Below, piece by piece: positions 17,733-25,772 of a stretch of 64,000 nucleotides of DNA. A program made the position numbers and the translations under genes. The number at the start of each line of letters is the position of its first letter. Positions within the stretch are counted from its first letter, which is position 1. The stretch spans positions 806,001 to 870,000 of the forward strand of contig NZ_JAEACT010000004.1 in assembly GCF_021432385.1 (NCBI RefSeq), written 5' to 3'. This DNA comes from Clostridium hydrogenum (GTDB taxonomy: Bacteria > Bacillota > Clostridia > Clostridiales > Clostridiaceae). The notes below the pieces were generated by a model that was not told the DNA's origin, made no database searches, and was given only the letters and a program-made list of their open reading frames with translations.

Positions 17733-18287
17733 TTGAAGGAGAAAAAAAATAGAATTTCTGAACAGTCTAAAAAATGGCTAGTAGAGGCTTTATTTGATTT
17801 AATGAAGGAGAAGCCATATTCTGCAATTTCAGTAAAAGAAATATCTGATAAAGCACAGCTATCAAGAAGAACCTTTTATCGTAATTTTAACATCAAAGAA
17901 GATTTATTATCCGAATATATTAATTATCTAATTGAGGAATATATGAAAAATATAGAAAGCCTTAATGATCTAACCATTGAAAACACAATAATTACTTATT
18001 TTGAGTTTTGCAGCAAACATATTGAAGAGTTAAAATTACTAAAGAAAAATTATTTATTCCACACAGTTATGGAGCAATTAAGCTTATATATGCTTGATAT
18101 AAATAAATTTAAAACTGAGTGGCATAATTTTAGTAATTCCGTGGAAAAAGATTATATTTGTCGCTTTAACATAGGTGGTCTTTGGAATGTATTATCAAAG
18201 TGGGTGGACAATGATAAAAGAGAATCACCTTCTGAAATGGCTAAAATAATTTTAAAGGCAATTGGAAATCTTTCAAATTCAATTTAA
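17733..18287 (+). CDS. TetR/AcrR family regulator
   Basis: 184 residues. The N-terminal helix-turn-helix is typical: WLVEALFDLMKEKPYSAISVKEISDKAQLSRRTFYRNF, spanning about residues 13-50. The C-terminal part is a helical ligand domain of the TetR_C_33 or related type. It starts with TTG at 17733, seven bases after AGGAGG; no ATG fits. It is divergently placed from the carboxylesterase with operator-like boxes between them, so a repressor of that gene and of itself is inferred. Confidence 0.9.
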   Translation: MKEKKNRISEQSKKWLVEALFDLMKEKPYSAISVKEISDKAQLSRRTFYRNFNIKEDLLSEYINYLIEEYMKNIESLNDLTIENTIITYFEFCSKHIEELKLLKKNYLFHTVMEQLSLYMLDINKFKTEWHNFSNSVEKDYICRFNIGGLWNVLSKWVDNDKRESPSEMAKIILKAIGNLSNSI

Positions 18288-18356
18288 TTTTTTATTTCTA
18301 ATGGTGGTTAGCTTTCCTTTTATTTAGGAATAATAATTATTATTTAATATTTATTA

Positions 18357-18385
18357 TTGACTTATCTTTTGTTTTATTATATACT
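18357..18385 (+). promoter_or_regulatory. Promoter of the rubredoxin-like gene
   Basis: TTGACT (18357-18362), a 17-base spacer and TATACT (18380-18385), close to the housekeeping consensus. The leader to the start codon is about 85 bases and very AT-rich. Confidence 0.65.
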
Positions 18386-18474
18386 TTAATCATAGAAAAG
18401 ATAAGCAAAGAATGTTTTACCATAATATTAAAAATATAAATTATTTGTTGATTATATATAAGGAGTGAATGAGT

Positions 18475-18810
18475 ATGAAAAAATTATTTAGATGTACTGT
18501 CTGTGGATATATAGCTGAAGGAGATACAGCTCCAGAAAAATGTCCTAAATGTGGAGTTGGCGCTGATAAGTTTGAAGAGTTAAGCGCTGAAGATGCAGAA
18601 AAAATTTATCGTTCCGATAGAACAAATGATATCCATATGGAAATTATAGCTTTAGCTGCTAAAATAGTAGCTTTAAGTGAAGAAGGTATTAAGGACAATT
18701 TAGATCCAAAGTGTGTAGCTGCTTTTAATCAAGCTAAGAATGAAGCTTGGATAATAAAGCAAAGATCAAAAACAGAATTGGCTGGACATATGAAATTAGG
18801 AAAGTGGTAA
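18475..18810 (+). CDS. Rubredoxin-like zinc/iron-binding protein
   Basis: About 111 residues. The N-terminus is a rubredoxin-like knuckle with C7-x2-C10 and C23-x2-C26 (RCTVCGYIAEG and KCPKCG), as at the C-terminal end of rubrerythrins. The rest is a short helical domain with IHMEIIALAAKIVALSEEG. Such proteins are small electron carriers or redox sensors in anaerobes; the partner is unknown. The start at 18475 is preferred over the ATG at 18469 because AGGAG is then nine bases away. A good promoter precedes it, and it appears to be monocistronic, with repeat B5 right after the stop. Confidence 0.85.
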   Translation: MKKLFRCTVCGYIAEGDTAPEKCPKCGVGADKFEELSAEDAEKIYRSDRTNDIHMEIIALAAKIVALSEEGIKDNLDPKCVAAFNQAKNEAWIIKQRSKTELAGHMKLGKW

Positions 18811-18814
18811 AGCA

Positions 18815-19008
18815 ATGCAAAATAGGTGCATTGCAGGATATTAAATAAAATTAATAAATCTAAGACAAAAAATTTTAAAAGCCTAAGAAGTTTCAATAAC
18901 TCGCTGAAAAGATGCTCAGACAATTGAAACATCTAAGGCTTTTAAAATTTTTCATCTAAGATTTGTACAATTTTATTTAAATCATCCTGCAACACACCTA
19001 TTTTGCAT
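18815..19008. repeat. Family B palindrome, copy B5
   Basis: 194-bp palindrome with ends ATGCAAAATAGGTG / CACCTATTTTGCAT and loop CTCAGACAATTG. It begins five bases after the rubredoxin-like stop codon and could act as its terminator. Followed directly by D2, so it is a D-B module in inverted orientation relative to 11.9-12.6 kb. Confidence 0.8.
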
Positions 19009-19016
19009 TTACAGTA

Positions 19017-19151
19017 GTGTAAGGTAAGAACACATACCAGAGGCTTGGGCGTAAGCCCATTAAGATTCTTGAACCTATATTATTAATTTCTAGTGCTCCA
19101 TTTCAAAGACATAAATTAATCAAAAATATTAGCGTGCCTACGGAATTTTGG
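19017..19151. repeat. Family D repeat, copy D2 (inverted to D1)
   Basis: About 135 bp matching D1 almost base for base in reverse complement. The two copies face each other 7 kb apart and bracket the block from the oxidoreductase to the rubredoxin-like gene. Confidence 0.8.
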
Positions 19152-19159
19152 AATTGTAC

Positions 19160-19349
19160 AGGAGCAATTGAAACATCTACGTACACATACTAAAAGTTTA
19201 GGCGATAGACCATGTAAGTTCATTAGTCCAAGCTTGTTAATTTTTTTTAAACATGTAATAATTTTATGTGTTACTAAAACCTTGATTATTCCTCTAAGAT
19301 TTATATGATGTTATTTAAATCGTTCCACAACACTATTACTTCGCATTTA
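19160..19349. repeat. Degraded family B copy with a D-like insert
   Basis: Begins with a B loop edge (AGCAATTGAAACATCTACG) and ends with a B right arm (CCTCTAAGATTTATATGATG...CCACAACACTATTACTTCGCAT). Between them is a decayed D-like piece (ACACATACTAAAAGTTTAGG). No gene is present in 18.81-19.43 kb. Confidence 0.5.
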
Positions 19350-19432
19350 CAGTGGGTTAAGGTGTATACTGATAATGAGGACTTGTAAAATATTGCGTTG
19401 TAAAAATATTTTATAATTGGAGGGGTATGACG

Positions 19433-20002
19433 ATGGTTATTTTGATTGGTGGAGTTAGTTGCACAGGGAAAACAGTGATGGCTCAAAATTTACTTGAAAA
19501 ATATAAGATTCCATATTTATCTATAGACCATATAAAAATGGGGTTGATTCGTGGAAGTAAATATTGTGACTTTTCTGCAACTGATGATGATAATGAACTT
19601 ACATATAAACTATGGCCCATAATAAAGGGTATAATAATGACTAATATCGAAAATGGACAGCACATAATTATTGAAGGATGCTATTTACCTCCAGAGTATA
19701 TTAGTGATTTTGAACCTAATTATTTAAAACAAATAATTGCTGTATATATAGGTTTTTCAAAGAATTATATTGAAAAACATTTTAATTCGGGAATTCTTGA
19801 GCATAGAAGTGAGATAGAACAAAAGGAAATTGATGCTGATTATGTGAACAAAGATAATTTTATTAAACTTCATTCTCAAGTCAAAGAACTTTGCAAGAAA
19901 AATAATGCCAAATTTTTTGAAATTAATAATGATTATGTAGTAGAAATGAGTAATGTATACAAATGGATAGATGGACAAGTAAAAACAAAGCTGCAATCAT
20001 AA
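19433..20002 (+). CDS. P-loop kinase-like NTPase (AAA_33 / 2-phosphoglycerate-kinase-like)
   Basis: About 189 residues. The Walker A is unusual but clear: GGVSCTGKT at residues 6-14. After it come a short conserved SIDHIKMGLIRG (lid-like) segment and IIIEGCYLPPEYI, which resembles the Walker B region of small-molecule kinases. The fold suggests phosphorylation of a small metabolite or nucleotide; the substrate is unknown. The start at 19433 gives a 7-base spacing from GGAGGGG, while the ATG at 19427 would be only one base away. It is monocistronic, ending in a stem-loop terminator. Confidence 0.8.
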   Translation: MVILIGGVSCTGKTVMAQNLLEKYKIPYLSIDHIKMGLIRGSKYCDFSATDDDNELTYKLWPIIKGIIMTNIENGQHIIIEGCYLPPEYISDFEPNYLKQIIAVYIGFSKNYIEKHFNSGILEHRSEIEQKEIDADYVNKDNFIKLHSQVKELCKKNNAKFFEINNDYVVEMSNVYKWIDGQVKTKLQS

Positions 20003-20063
20003 TAATCTTATTTGAAACATGCTAAAATTTTTTATATATTTCACATAGAAATTAATAGCAAAG

Positions 20064-20101
20064 AAAAAAGTGCCCCATCCTCACAAAATTAGCACTTTTT
20101 T
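20064..20101. terminator. Bidirectional stem-loop terminator (repeat G1)
   Basis: AAAAAAGTGC pairs with GCACTTTTTT around a loop containing CCCATCCTC. It separates the converging kinase and methyltransferase genes. A related sequence (TTAATAGCAAAGA... CCATCCT...AAAATTAG) lies after the DUF3021 gene at 35306, so this terminator is a repeated type. Confidence 0.75.
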
Positions 20102-20137
20102 GAGATTAATTTTTCATTTTGGCTATGCTTTAATATA

Positions 20138-20929
20138 TTAAGAATTTGATGCCATAAACATGCCACTTCTTGTATTTATCTTAATTGCTCCTGCTTTATC
20201 AATTTCTGCCTTTACATAATCATAAAAACCATCAAATGTACCTTTTCTAGTATTCATACCCGAAGTAACATAACCTACTACTGGCTCAGCTTTATCAACC
20301 ACAATTTGTCCATCAAATTTTTCTAACTTAACATTATTAAAATATCTCTTTAAAATTTCAGTTCCATTTTCAATACCAAATTTATCAGCAAATACTTTTT
20401 GAGGATTATACTTTGTATCTTTATTGTATCCATTAACTAAATCCCTCAATTCTTTCATATTCTCACTTCCATTAGTAGAAACATAAAACTTTCCATTAGG
20501 TTTAAGCACCCTTTTAATCTCTGAAAGTGCCTTGTCTATATCAGGAACATGGTATAACATATGCCTTGCTATAACAACATCAAAGCACTCATCTTCATAT
20601 GGTATATCCTGCACATCAATAATCTGATATTTTATATTTGGGTTATTTATATTTTCTTTTGCACCTTTGAGCATTCCTTCTGATAAATCAGATAAAGTTA
20701 TATCTAAATTTTTCTTTATCACCTGCTTATTTTTCGTCCATAGTAATCCATTCCCACATCCTAGTTCTAAAACTTTGCTGCCCTCTGGTATGTTCATCTT
20801 CTCAAAGCACCATACATGCCAATCAATTTTATTAATATTAAAGCTGTGCAAATTTATTCTTGCATCTAAGTTGCTGGAGTTTTTATATTGTTCCTTAACT
20901 AAATTGGGATTATCAATTTTATTTTCCAT
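20138..20929 (-). CDS. Class I SAM-dependent methyltransferase
   Basis: 263 residues with the Methyltransf_11 core. Motif I is LELGCGNG (about 54-61), the acidic residue ending strand 2 is in LDITLSDLSEGML, motif II is DVVIARHMLYHV, and post-motif III is LKPNGKFYVSTNG. The size and layout fit small-molecule methyltransferases of the UbiE/biotin-type group. The substrate is unknown. GAGGTG before the ATG lies inside the tail of a residual reading frame (20933-21040), and the acetyltransferase gene is upstream on the same strand. Confidence 0.88.
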   Translation of the reverse strand: MENKIDNPNLVKEQYKNSSNLDARINLHSFNINKIDWHVWCFEKMNIPEGSKVLELGCGNGLLWTKNKQVIKKNLDITLSDLSEGMLKGAKENINNPNIKYQIIDVQDIPYEDECFDVVIARHMLYHVPDIDKALSEIKRVLKPNGKFYVSTNGSENMKELRDLVNGYNKDTKYNPQKVFADKFGIENGTEILKRYFNNVKLEKFDGQIVVDKAEPVVGYVTSGMNTRKGTFDGFYDYVKAEIDKAGAIKINTRSGMFMASNS

Positions 20930-20932
20930 GAC

Positions 20933-21040
20933 TTATTTCACCTCATCCATTAAGTATTTCAAGCTATTATCAATCTTATTATAGTCCGCTTCACCATCTT
21001 TTGAAAGTGAACTACTTTCAAGTGTTAATGTTGTAAAAGC
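20933..21040 (-). pseudogene. Possible residual C-terminal reading frame
   Basis: Thirty-five open codons (AFTTLTLESS...KYLMDEVK then TAA) lie between the acetyltransferase stop and the methyltransferase start. They are in the same frame as the acetyltransferase, directly after its TGA. The composition looks protein-like and acidic/helical, as if the end of a lost gene was left behind. I do not recognise the family. Confidence 0.3.
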
Positions 21041-21574
21041 TCAATTACTAAGCTTTTTTTCATATAATTTAAACCAATCGAGTCCGTATTCTCCATATCC
21101 TAAATCAACTGTATCGATATATTTAAACCCGCATCTTTCATATAGCTTAATTGCTGGCATATTTTTTTCGTAAACATCAAGTCTCAGCGCTTTACAATTA
21201 TTTTTAACAGCATGCTTAGTCGCAAAATCCATTAATGCTTTGCCTATACCGCACTTTAAAAAATCTGGATGAACTGCAAAGGTATATATAACAAAAACAT
21301 CTGAATAATCAGATTCAAAACTCCATTTAACGTTGTAATATGCCTCTTCAGGTTTATGCCTTAAAATAATAGAACCAGCTATTCTTCCATTATGCCTTGC
21401 AACATAAAGCGCTCCCTCACTAATTCCACTCTCAGCATCTTGTCTAGCAGGATATATTCCCTTCCTCCAGCCAGGATAATTTATACCTTTTTCCAAATAA
21501 TCATTTAAATCATTATAAAGCTGCTCTAATTCATCAATATCATTTACTGCTCCTAATTCAATATTTATATCCAT
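21041..21574 (-). CDS. GNAT family N-acetyltransferase
   Basis: 177 residues. The acetyl-CoA-binding motif A is clear as VIYTFAVHPDFLKCGIGKALMDFATKHA (about residues 95-122), with the conserved Q/RxxGxG replaced by LKCGIGK. Motif B follows as LRLDVYEKNMPAIKLYERCGF. It acetylates an unidentified amine. It ends in TGA at 21041-21043, and a short open stretch continues in frame beyond it (see previous entry). It is probably transcribed with the methyltransferase downstream. Confidence 0.92.
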   Translation of the reverse strand: MDINIELGAVNDIDELEQLYNDLNDYLEKGINYPGWRKGIYPARQDAESGISEGALYVARHNGRIAGSIILRHKPEEAYYNVKWSFESDYSDVFVIYTFAVHPDFLKCGIGKALMDFATKHAVKNNCKALRLDVYEKNMPAIKLYERCGFKYIDTVDLGYGEYGLDWFKLYEKKLSN

Positions 21575-21796
21575 TATTTTATCAACTCCATCGATGTTTT
21601 TATCCTAATAGTATCATTAATTTCCTATTAAAAACAACCGCTTATTTAATTCATAAATAAAGTGTATCATGCTATTGATATGATGTTATAAGCTCCTATC
21701 AACTTTCTTTTAAAGCATAGCAAATTCTTTTGGTTGAAGCAAAGGCCACAAAATTCTAACATCAGCTATTTAATAAAAATGAGAAAACATATTTAG

Positions 21797-22507
21797 TTAC
21801 TTTCTCTTTTTATAATCACTTATGGATAAATAAATATAAATCATTCCAAGCAATATAAAACACACTGCAAAGACATACCATTTTCTAGTCAAACCATATA
21901 TACCTTCAAACAAGAAAAGGAGGCTTACAATTAACCATATTAACCAGAATTTAAAAGTCACGTCGCTGTTGCCTTTCCCATTTTTCCTTATTTTTTTTAT
22001 TCGAGAACCATATGCTAAATAAGGCATAAAGGTAAAAGTAAATGGGAAAATACTTAAAATAAACAATAAAAAGATAGGTATAAATATAGGTTTTATAAAA
22101 ACCTCTGAAACAACTGATAAAACTGCAAGAGTAATAAGAGCAATTGCGAAATAAATACTTCCCCTTTTCATCTGATTCCTTATACTAGAGTATTTATCCA
22201 TTTCCGATGCACATTCGGTGTATATGGGTTTTGTTCCTACTGGTGCTGAAAATATGTGCATCAAGTTACCTGAAGATACAACATGTGTCCAACCAGCCTC
22301 TGTAAATAAATCAAAATATTCTTTAGTTGCCTCCTCCTGATAATCTAAACTATACTGTATATCTTGTGCTTCACCCTTTCTCAGTTTATAAAAAAGCCCT
22401 GATATACCTTCTAATATCCATCCTTCTTTTGCGTAATCTCTGAGTTTTTCCATATCACTGCTTTCACTAAAAGCAAAGCCTCTTACCATAACATACTTAT
22501 TTTTCAT
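21797..22507 (-). CDS. DUF2812 membrane protein
   Basis: 236 residues. The first about 100 match the DUF2812 pattern (RGFAFSESSDMEKLRDYAKEGWILEGISG... and FDLFTEAGWTHVVSSGNLMHIFSAP). Then come four hydrophobic segments between about 125 and 230, two of them around KRGSIYFAIALITLAVLSVVSE. DUF2812 proteins are regularly encoded next to a PadR repressor in Firmicutes, as here, and are inferred to be membrane stress or drug-response factors. GGAGGGG precedes the start. It lies 17 bases after the padR stop, so the two form an operon. Confidence 0.9.
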   Translation of the reverse strand: MKNKYVMVRGFAFSESSDMEKLRDYAKEGWILEGISGLFYKLRKGEAQDIQYSLDYQEEATKEYFDLFTEAGWTHVVSSGNLMHIFSAPVGTKPIYTECASEMDKYSSIRNQMKRGSIYFAIALITLAVLSVVSEVFIKPIFIPIFLLFILSIFPFTFTFMPYLAYGSRIKKIRKNGKGNSDVTFKFWLIWLIVSLLFLFEGIYGLTRKWYVFAVCFILLGMIYIYLSISDYKKRK

Positions 22508-22524
22508 TCAAATCCCCTCCTATC

Positions 22525-22845
22525 CTACTTTAAAAAATGTTCAGCAAACCTAATCATGCGCTTCTTTCGCTCAATTTCCTTTACTAGCATTTCACGCCCC
22601 ATTTCTGTAATTTTATACACCTTTTTATTTTCATCTGATGCTTCATTAATTTCTATAAGTCCAGCCTTTAATAATTTCTTTAGTGTTGTATATAGCGAAG
22701 CAGGTCCAATAGACACTTCATTGTTAGTTAAATCTTCAATAGTTTTCATAATTAAGTATCCGTGTTTTTCTTCTATAACGCTTGCTAAAATATAAAAAGC
22801 TGAATCTGTTAATTCTCCTATATCAATAGAACCCTTTCTCGGCAT
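22525..22845 (-). CDS. PadR family transcriptional repressor
   Basis: 106 residues, PadR subfamily 2 in size. A winged helix-turn-helix occupies residues 10-85 (AFYILASVIEEKHGYLIMKTIE... VSIGPASLYTTLKKLLKAGLIE). A C-terminal dimerisation helix (EMLVKEIERKKRMIRFAEHFLK) completes it. It is first in an operon with the DUF2812 gene. Two perfect palindromes in front of it are likely its operators, giving autoregulation released by a ligand. Confidence 0.92.
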   Translation of the reverse strand: MPRKGSIDIGELTDSAFYILASVIEEKHGYLIMKTIEDLTNNEVSIGPASLYTTLKKLLKAGLIEINEASDENKKVYKITEMGREMLVKEIERKKRMIRFAEHFLK

Positions 22846-22873
22846 AGCTTTCCTCTTTCCTAATTTTTACTTT

Positions 22874-22922
22874 ATATCATTAAATGATATATTATTTAAT
22901 TCAATATATCATTTAATGATAT
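22874..22922. promoter_or_regulatory. Twin PadR operator palindromes
   Basis: Two 17-bp perfect palindromes, ATATCATTAAATGATAT (22874-22890) and ATATCATTTAATGATAT (22906-22922). They are centred 32 bp apart (three helical turns) directly upstream of padR. The shared half-site is ATATCATT. Confidence 0.75.
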
Positions 22923-22967
22923 ACTTGTCAATTAAATATCTGTAAAATCATGGATATTAAAAAAAAT

Positions 22968-23070
22968 GGCTATGTTTTAAAAGAATATTGATATGAGCTT
23001 ATGACATTAATGGACTCTAAGAATCCATAAAAGTCAACACATCACATCAATATTCTTTTAAAAATAGCTA
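22968..23070. repeat. Family E palindrome, copy E1
   Basis: 103 bp whose arms GGCTATGTTTTAAAAGAATA and TATTCTTTTAAAAATAGCTA pair. The inner arms 'tgatatgagctt' and 'atggactcta' have partners. The same element with an extra central hairpin is E2 at 34092. Confidence 0.75.
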
Positions 23071-23137
23071 AACTCACTACAGGATAAACTTGGTATTTGC
23101 AATTTCAATATTCCAATTTCTCTACCTATACTAAACT

Positions 23138-23815
23138 TTAAATATCCTTAAGGATTGAATTTGTTATCTCTAAGCAAATTCTTGCTGATTCATCAAATAC
23201 ATTTTTAAATTCAGTTGCTCCACCAGTAATACTATCAGATATAGTTTTTATCAATAAGCATGGAATTTTATTCTTATTACAAGTTAGCACAATTCCAGCA
23301 GCCTCCATTTCACAAATATCTGCATTATACATATTATGTAATTCTTCTTTTTTCTCTTTTCTTGAAATAAATTTATCTGCCGAAGCACAAATTACTTTTC
23401 TTAAGGATGGCTCAATTTCAACAGCTTTGTCCACAATTTCTTTTGTTGTAGGTATATATGCGCTTGGATATTCAAGATATCGCCCAACAGCACATCCATC
23501 AGCCTCTGAAGTATCGAAATCATAATGAATAACGCTTTCAACAATACACGTTTTTAACACTGCCATCTCCTGCGTTAGACCACCTACTATACCAAAGTTT
23601 ACAATTAAATCCACATCAAATTTTAATATTAAAAACTGCGTCGCAATAGCAGCAGCAATTTCTCCTACTCCACTATGAATAACAAATAAATCATTCTCAC
23701 CTAATTTATATTGATATACTGAATATGCCCCAAATTCCAATTTCTTAATAGATTTTCCATACTTTTTTAATGCTACCTCTATTTCAACAGCAACAATCAT
23801 TCCTATTTTTTTCAC
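23138..23815 (-). CDS. 5'-methylthioadenosine/S-adenosylhomocysteine nucleosidase-like protein (PNP_UDP_1)
   Basis: 225 residues of the purine nucleoside phosphorylase superfamily. The N-terminus GMIVAVEIEVA is followed by a central NFGIVGGLTQEMAV (normally NxGxAGgl). The catalytic pair is visible as CEMEAAGI (glutamate) and TISDSITGGATEF (aspartate). Nucleosidases of this family cleave the glycosidic bond of MTA, SAH or related nucleosides. This is a divergent member, so the exact substrate is uncertain. GTG start at 23815 with AGGAGGGG upstream. It stands alone. Confidence 0.85.
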   Translation of the reverse strand: MKKIGMIVAVEIEVALKKYGKSIKKLEFGAYSVYQYKLGENDLFVIHSGVGEIAAAIATQFLILKFDVDLIVNFGIVGGLTQEMAVLKTCIVESVIHYDFDTSEADGCAVGRYLEYPSAYIPTTKEIVDKAVEIEPSLRKVICASADKFISRKEKKEELHNMYNADICEMEAAGIVLTCNKNKIPCLLIKTISDSITGGATEFKNVFDESARICLEITNSILKDI

Positions 23816-24049
23816 TATATTCCCCTCCTATATATATGAACTATTGGTTTTATACTAAAATACTATTATAAATTAATTCTTTAATTTTCGTCAATATATT
23901 CCTATATATGAAATATAATCCTAAATATTTAGGAACCATTTAAAGGAATATCCCCAATATTAACGCGCTATATTTTAATTTGCGTTAATTATCAGTTAAT
24001 TCCCCTGTCTCAATTGTATAATTAAAAAATTTATATTATACTTAACTAA

Positions 24050-24355
24050 AGATAATTACAATTTATCGAGGAGAAACCAAAGTACAAAGTACAGAGTACA
24101 AAGTACAATGAAGGATGATTTTTCTCCGTTATCACTGCGAAAAATCTGAAAACTTATTTTTTTATTGCTGCGCAATAGCGCCATACATGGCGTTCAGCGA
24201 AGCTGAAACCATTTAAGTTTAAGATTTACCTGAAAGAATCGAAAGGTAAATCATCATTCTTTGTACTCTGTACTTTGTACTCTGAGTTAAATTGTAATTT
24301 GCCAGGATAAACATAATATTTGCAATTTCAAGTTTTAAAATAGAAGTTGTAAATT
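24050..24355. repeat. Family C element, copy C4
   Basis: GTAC class on both arms: the left reads AAAGTACAAAGTACAGAGTAC and the right TTTGTACTCTGTACTTTG. The interior has the hairpin GCGCCATACATGGCG and the flanking TTACCTG...GGTAAATC pairing. It fills most of the gap between the nucleosidase and the aldolase. The rest of 23.82-24.05 kb is AT-rich and featureless. Confidence 0.8.
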
Positions 24356-24371
24356 TTCAGGAGGAAATTTT

Positions 24372-25406
24372 ATGTTAAGTTTTACTTGTGATTATAATGA
24401 GGGTGCACACCCAAAAATATTAGAAAAACTAACCATGACAAACTATGAACAAACAGTTGGCTATGGAGAAGATGAATACTGCAAAAAGGCCATAAGTCTT
24501 ATTAAAGAAAAATGCAAATGTAAAGACATTGATGTTCACTTTTTTGTAGGTGGAACTCAAGCAAATCTCACGGTTATTTCAGCTGCTCTTAGGCCACACC
24601 AAGGTGTAGTTTCAGCAACAACAGGACATATTAATGTCCACGAAAGCGGTTCTATAGAAGCCACTGGGCATAAAGTTATTTCTATAGAAAGCAAGGATGG
24701 CAAAATAACTGCTGATGGAGTACAAAAAGTTTACGATAACCATTTTAATGACGGTTCACCAGAACACATGGTTCAACCTAAATTAGTGTATATCTCTAAC
24801 CCTACAGAAATAGGTACTATCTATTCCAAAGCCGAATTAACAGCACTAAGCGAAACTTGTAGGAAAAATAATCTTTTCTTATACATGGATGGTGCTCGTT
24901 TAGGTTATGGTCTTTCTTCCGAAGAAAATGACCTTGATTTACCGACTATAACTAAGCTTTGTGATGCTTTTTATATTGGTGGAACTAAGGTAGGTGCCTT
25001 ATTTGGAGAAGCTTTAGTAATTACTAACAATGCTTTAAAATCTGATTTTAGATATATACTTAAACAAAAAGGCGGCATGCTAGCTAAAGGAAGGCTTCTT
25101 GGAATACAATTTATCACACTCCTTGAAGATGATTTGTATTTTAATATGGCTAAACATGCTGACGAACTGGCAAAGTTAATTAAAGCTGCTTGCATAAAGA
25201 AAGGCTATTCGTTTCTTTCCGAATCAAGTACAAATCAACAATTTCCCATTATGCCAGACTCAGTACTTGAAAAATTAAAACAAAATTTTCAATTCTCCTA
25301 TTGGGAAAGAATTGATGAAAAGTTCAGTGCAGTCCGCTTTTGCACAAGTTGGGCAACTAAAAAAGATGATGTATTAAAGCTAATAGCTGCAATTGAAACA
25401 GTATAA
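24372..25406 (+). CDS. ltaE: Low-specificity threonine aldolase / beta-eliminating lyase (PLP)
   Basis: 344 residues of the aromatic amino acid beta-eliminating lyase/threonine aldolase family. This aspartate-aminotransferase-fold enzyme splits threonine to glycine and acetaldehyde. Visible landmarks are the substrate-proximal VGYGEDEYCKKA, the PLP-contacting LYMDGARLGYGL (aspartate and arginine, about residues 171-182) and the Schiff-base lysine in IGGTKVGALFG (about 199-209). AGGAGG supports the start. The direction fits readthrough into the structured leader of the CD3324-like gene. The symbol is by family only. Confidence 0.88.
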   Translation: MLSFTCDYNEGAHPKILEKLTMTNYEQTVGYGEDEYCKKAISLIKEKCKCKDIDVHFFVGGTQANLTVISAALRPHQGVVSATTGHINVHESGSIEATGHKVISIESKDGKITADGVQKVYDNHFNDGSPEHMVQPKLVYISNPTEIGTIYSKAELTALSETCRKNNLFLYMDGARLGYGLSSEENDLDLPTITKLCDAFYIGGTKVGALFGEALVITNNALKSDFRYILKQKGGMLAKGRLLGIQFITLLEDDLYFNMAKHADELAKLIKAACIKKGYSFLSESSTNQQFPIMPDSVLEKLKQNFQFSYWERIDEKFSAVRFCTSWATKKDDVLKLIAAIETV

Positions 25407-25412
25407 TACTTA

Positions 25413-25567
25413 ATCAATTCACAATGCACAGTTCACAATGCACAATGATTGATGATTTTTCTCCGTTAACACTACGAAAAATCTTATAATTTATTATTTT
25501 TAAGATTTTCTGCTTCAACAGAAAATCCTCCTACATTGTGAATTGTGCATCGTGAATTATGAATTAA
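25413..25567. repeat. Family C element, copy C5, small
   Basis: GTG class on both arms: left AATTCACAATGCACAGTTCAC, right GTGAATTGTGCATCGTGAATT. The interior is shortened to a hairpin 'aagattttct gcttcaac agaaaatc'. It lies just after the threonine aldolase stop codon. Confidence 0.75.
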
Positions 25568-25590
25568 TTTTAAAAGGGAAGTGAATTCAA

Positions 25591-25641
25591 ATGATATCAA
25601 CTGATTGTATAACTGCCGTAGTTAGCTCCATGCAAAGATAG
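25591..25641 (+). CDS. Possible 16-residue leader peptide
   Basis: AAGGGAAG stands about ten bases before an ATG that opens MISTDCITAVVSSMQR and stops at 25639-25641. The end of this mini-frame lies inside the first stem of the folded structure that follows. Its position ahead of a structured region and a regulator gene suggests a leader, but a decayed gene start is equally possible. Confidence 0.3.
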   Translation: MISTDCITAVVSSMQR

Positions 25642-25713
25642 TAAAATATGAAAAACTTTTGCTTGGAGCCAACGTAAAGTATCTTCAAAATTTATTTAGT
25701 TTTTCATATTTTA
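25621..25713 (+). promoter_or_regulatory. Interlocked stem structure, possible pseudoknot, in the leader of the CD3324-like gene
   Basis: Stem 1: 25621-25637 pairs with 25656-25673 (GTTAGCTCCATGCAAAG with CTTTTGCTTGGAGCCAAC). Stem 2: TAAAATATGAAAAACT (25642-25657) pairs perfectly over 16 bases with 25698-25713. The 5' arm of stem 2 is the loop of stem 1, so the two form an H-type pseudoknot or switch between alternatives. Confidence 0.5.
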
Positions 25714-25772
25714 TTCAGTCTTTGCTTCTTAATTTACAATTAAATTTAATATGTAGATTGGAGCGAAAATTT

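Noticed and set aside
20667..20984. Plus-strand frame of 105 codons opposite the methyltransferase gene
   Set aside because: Antisense to a clear gene with conserved motifs; no start signals.
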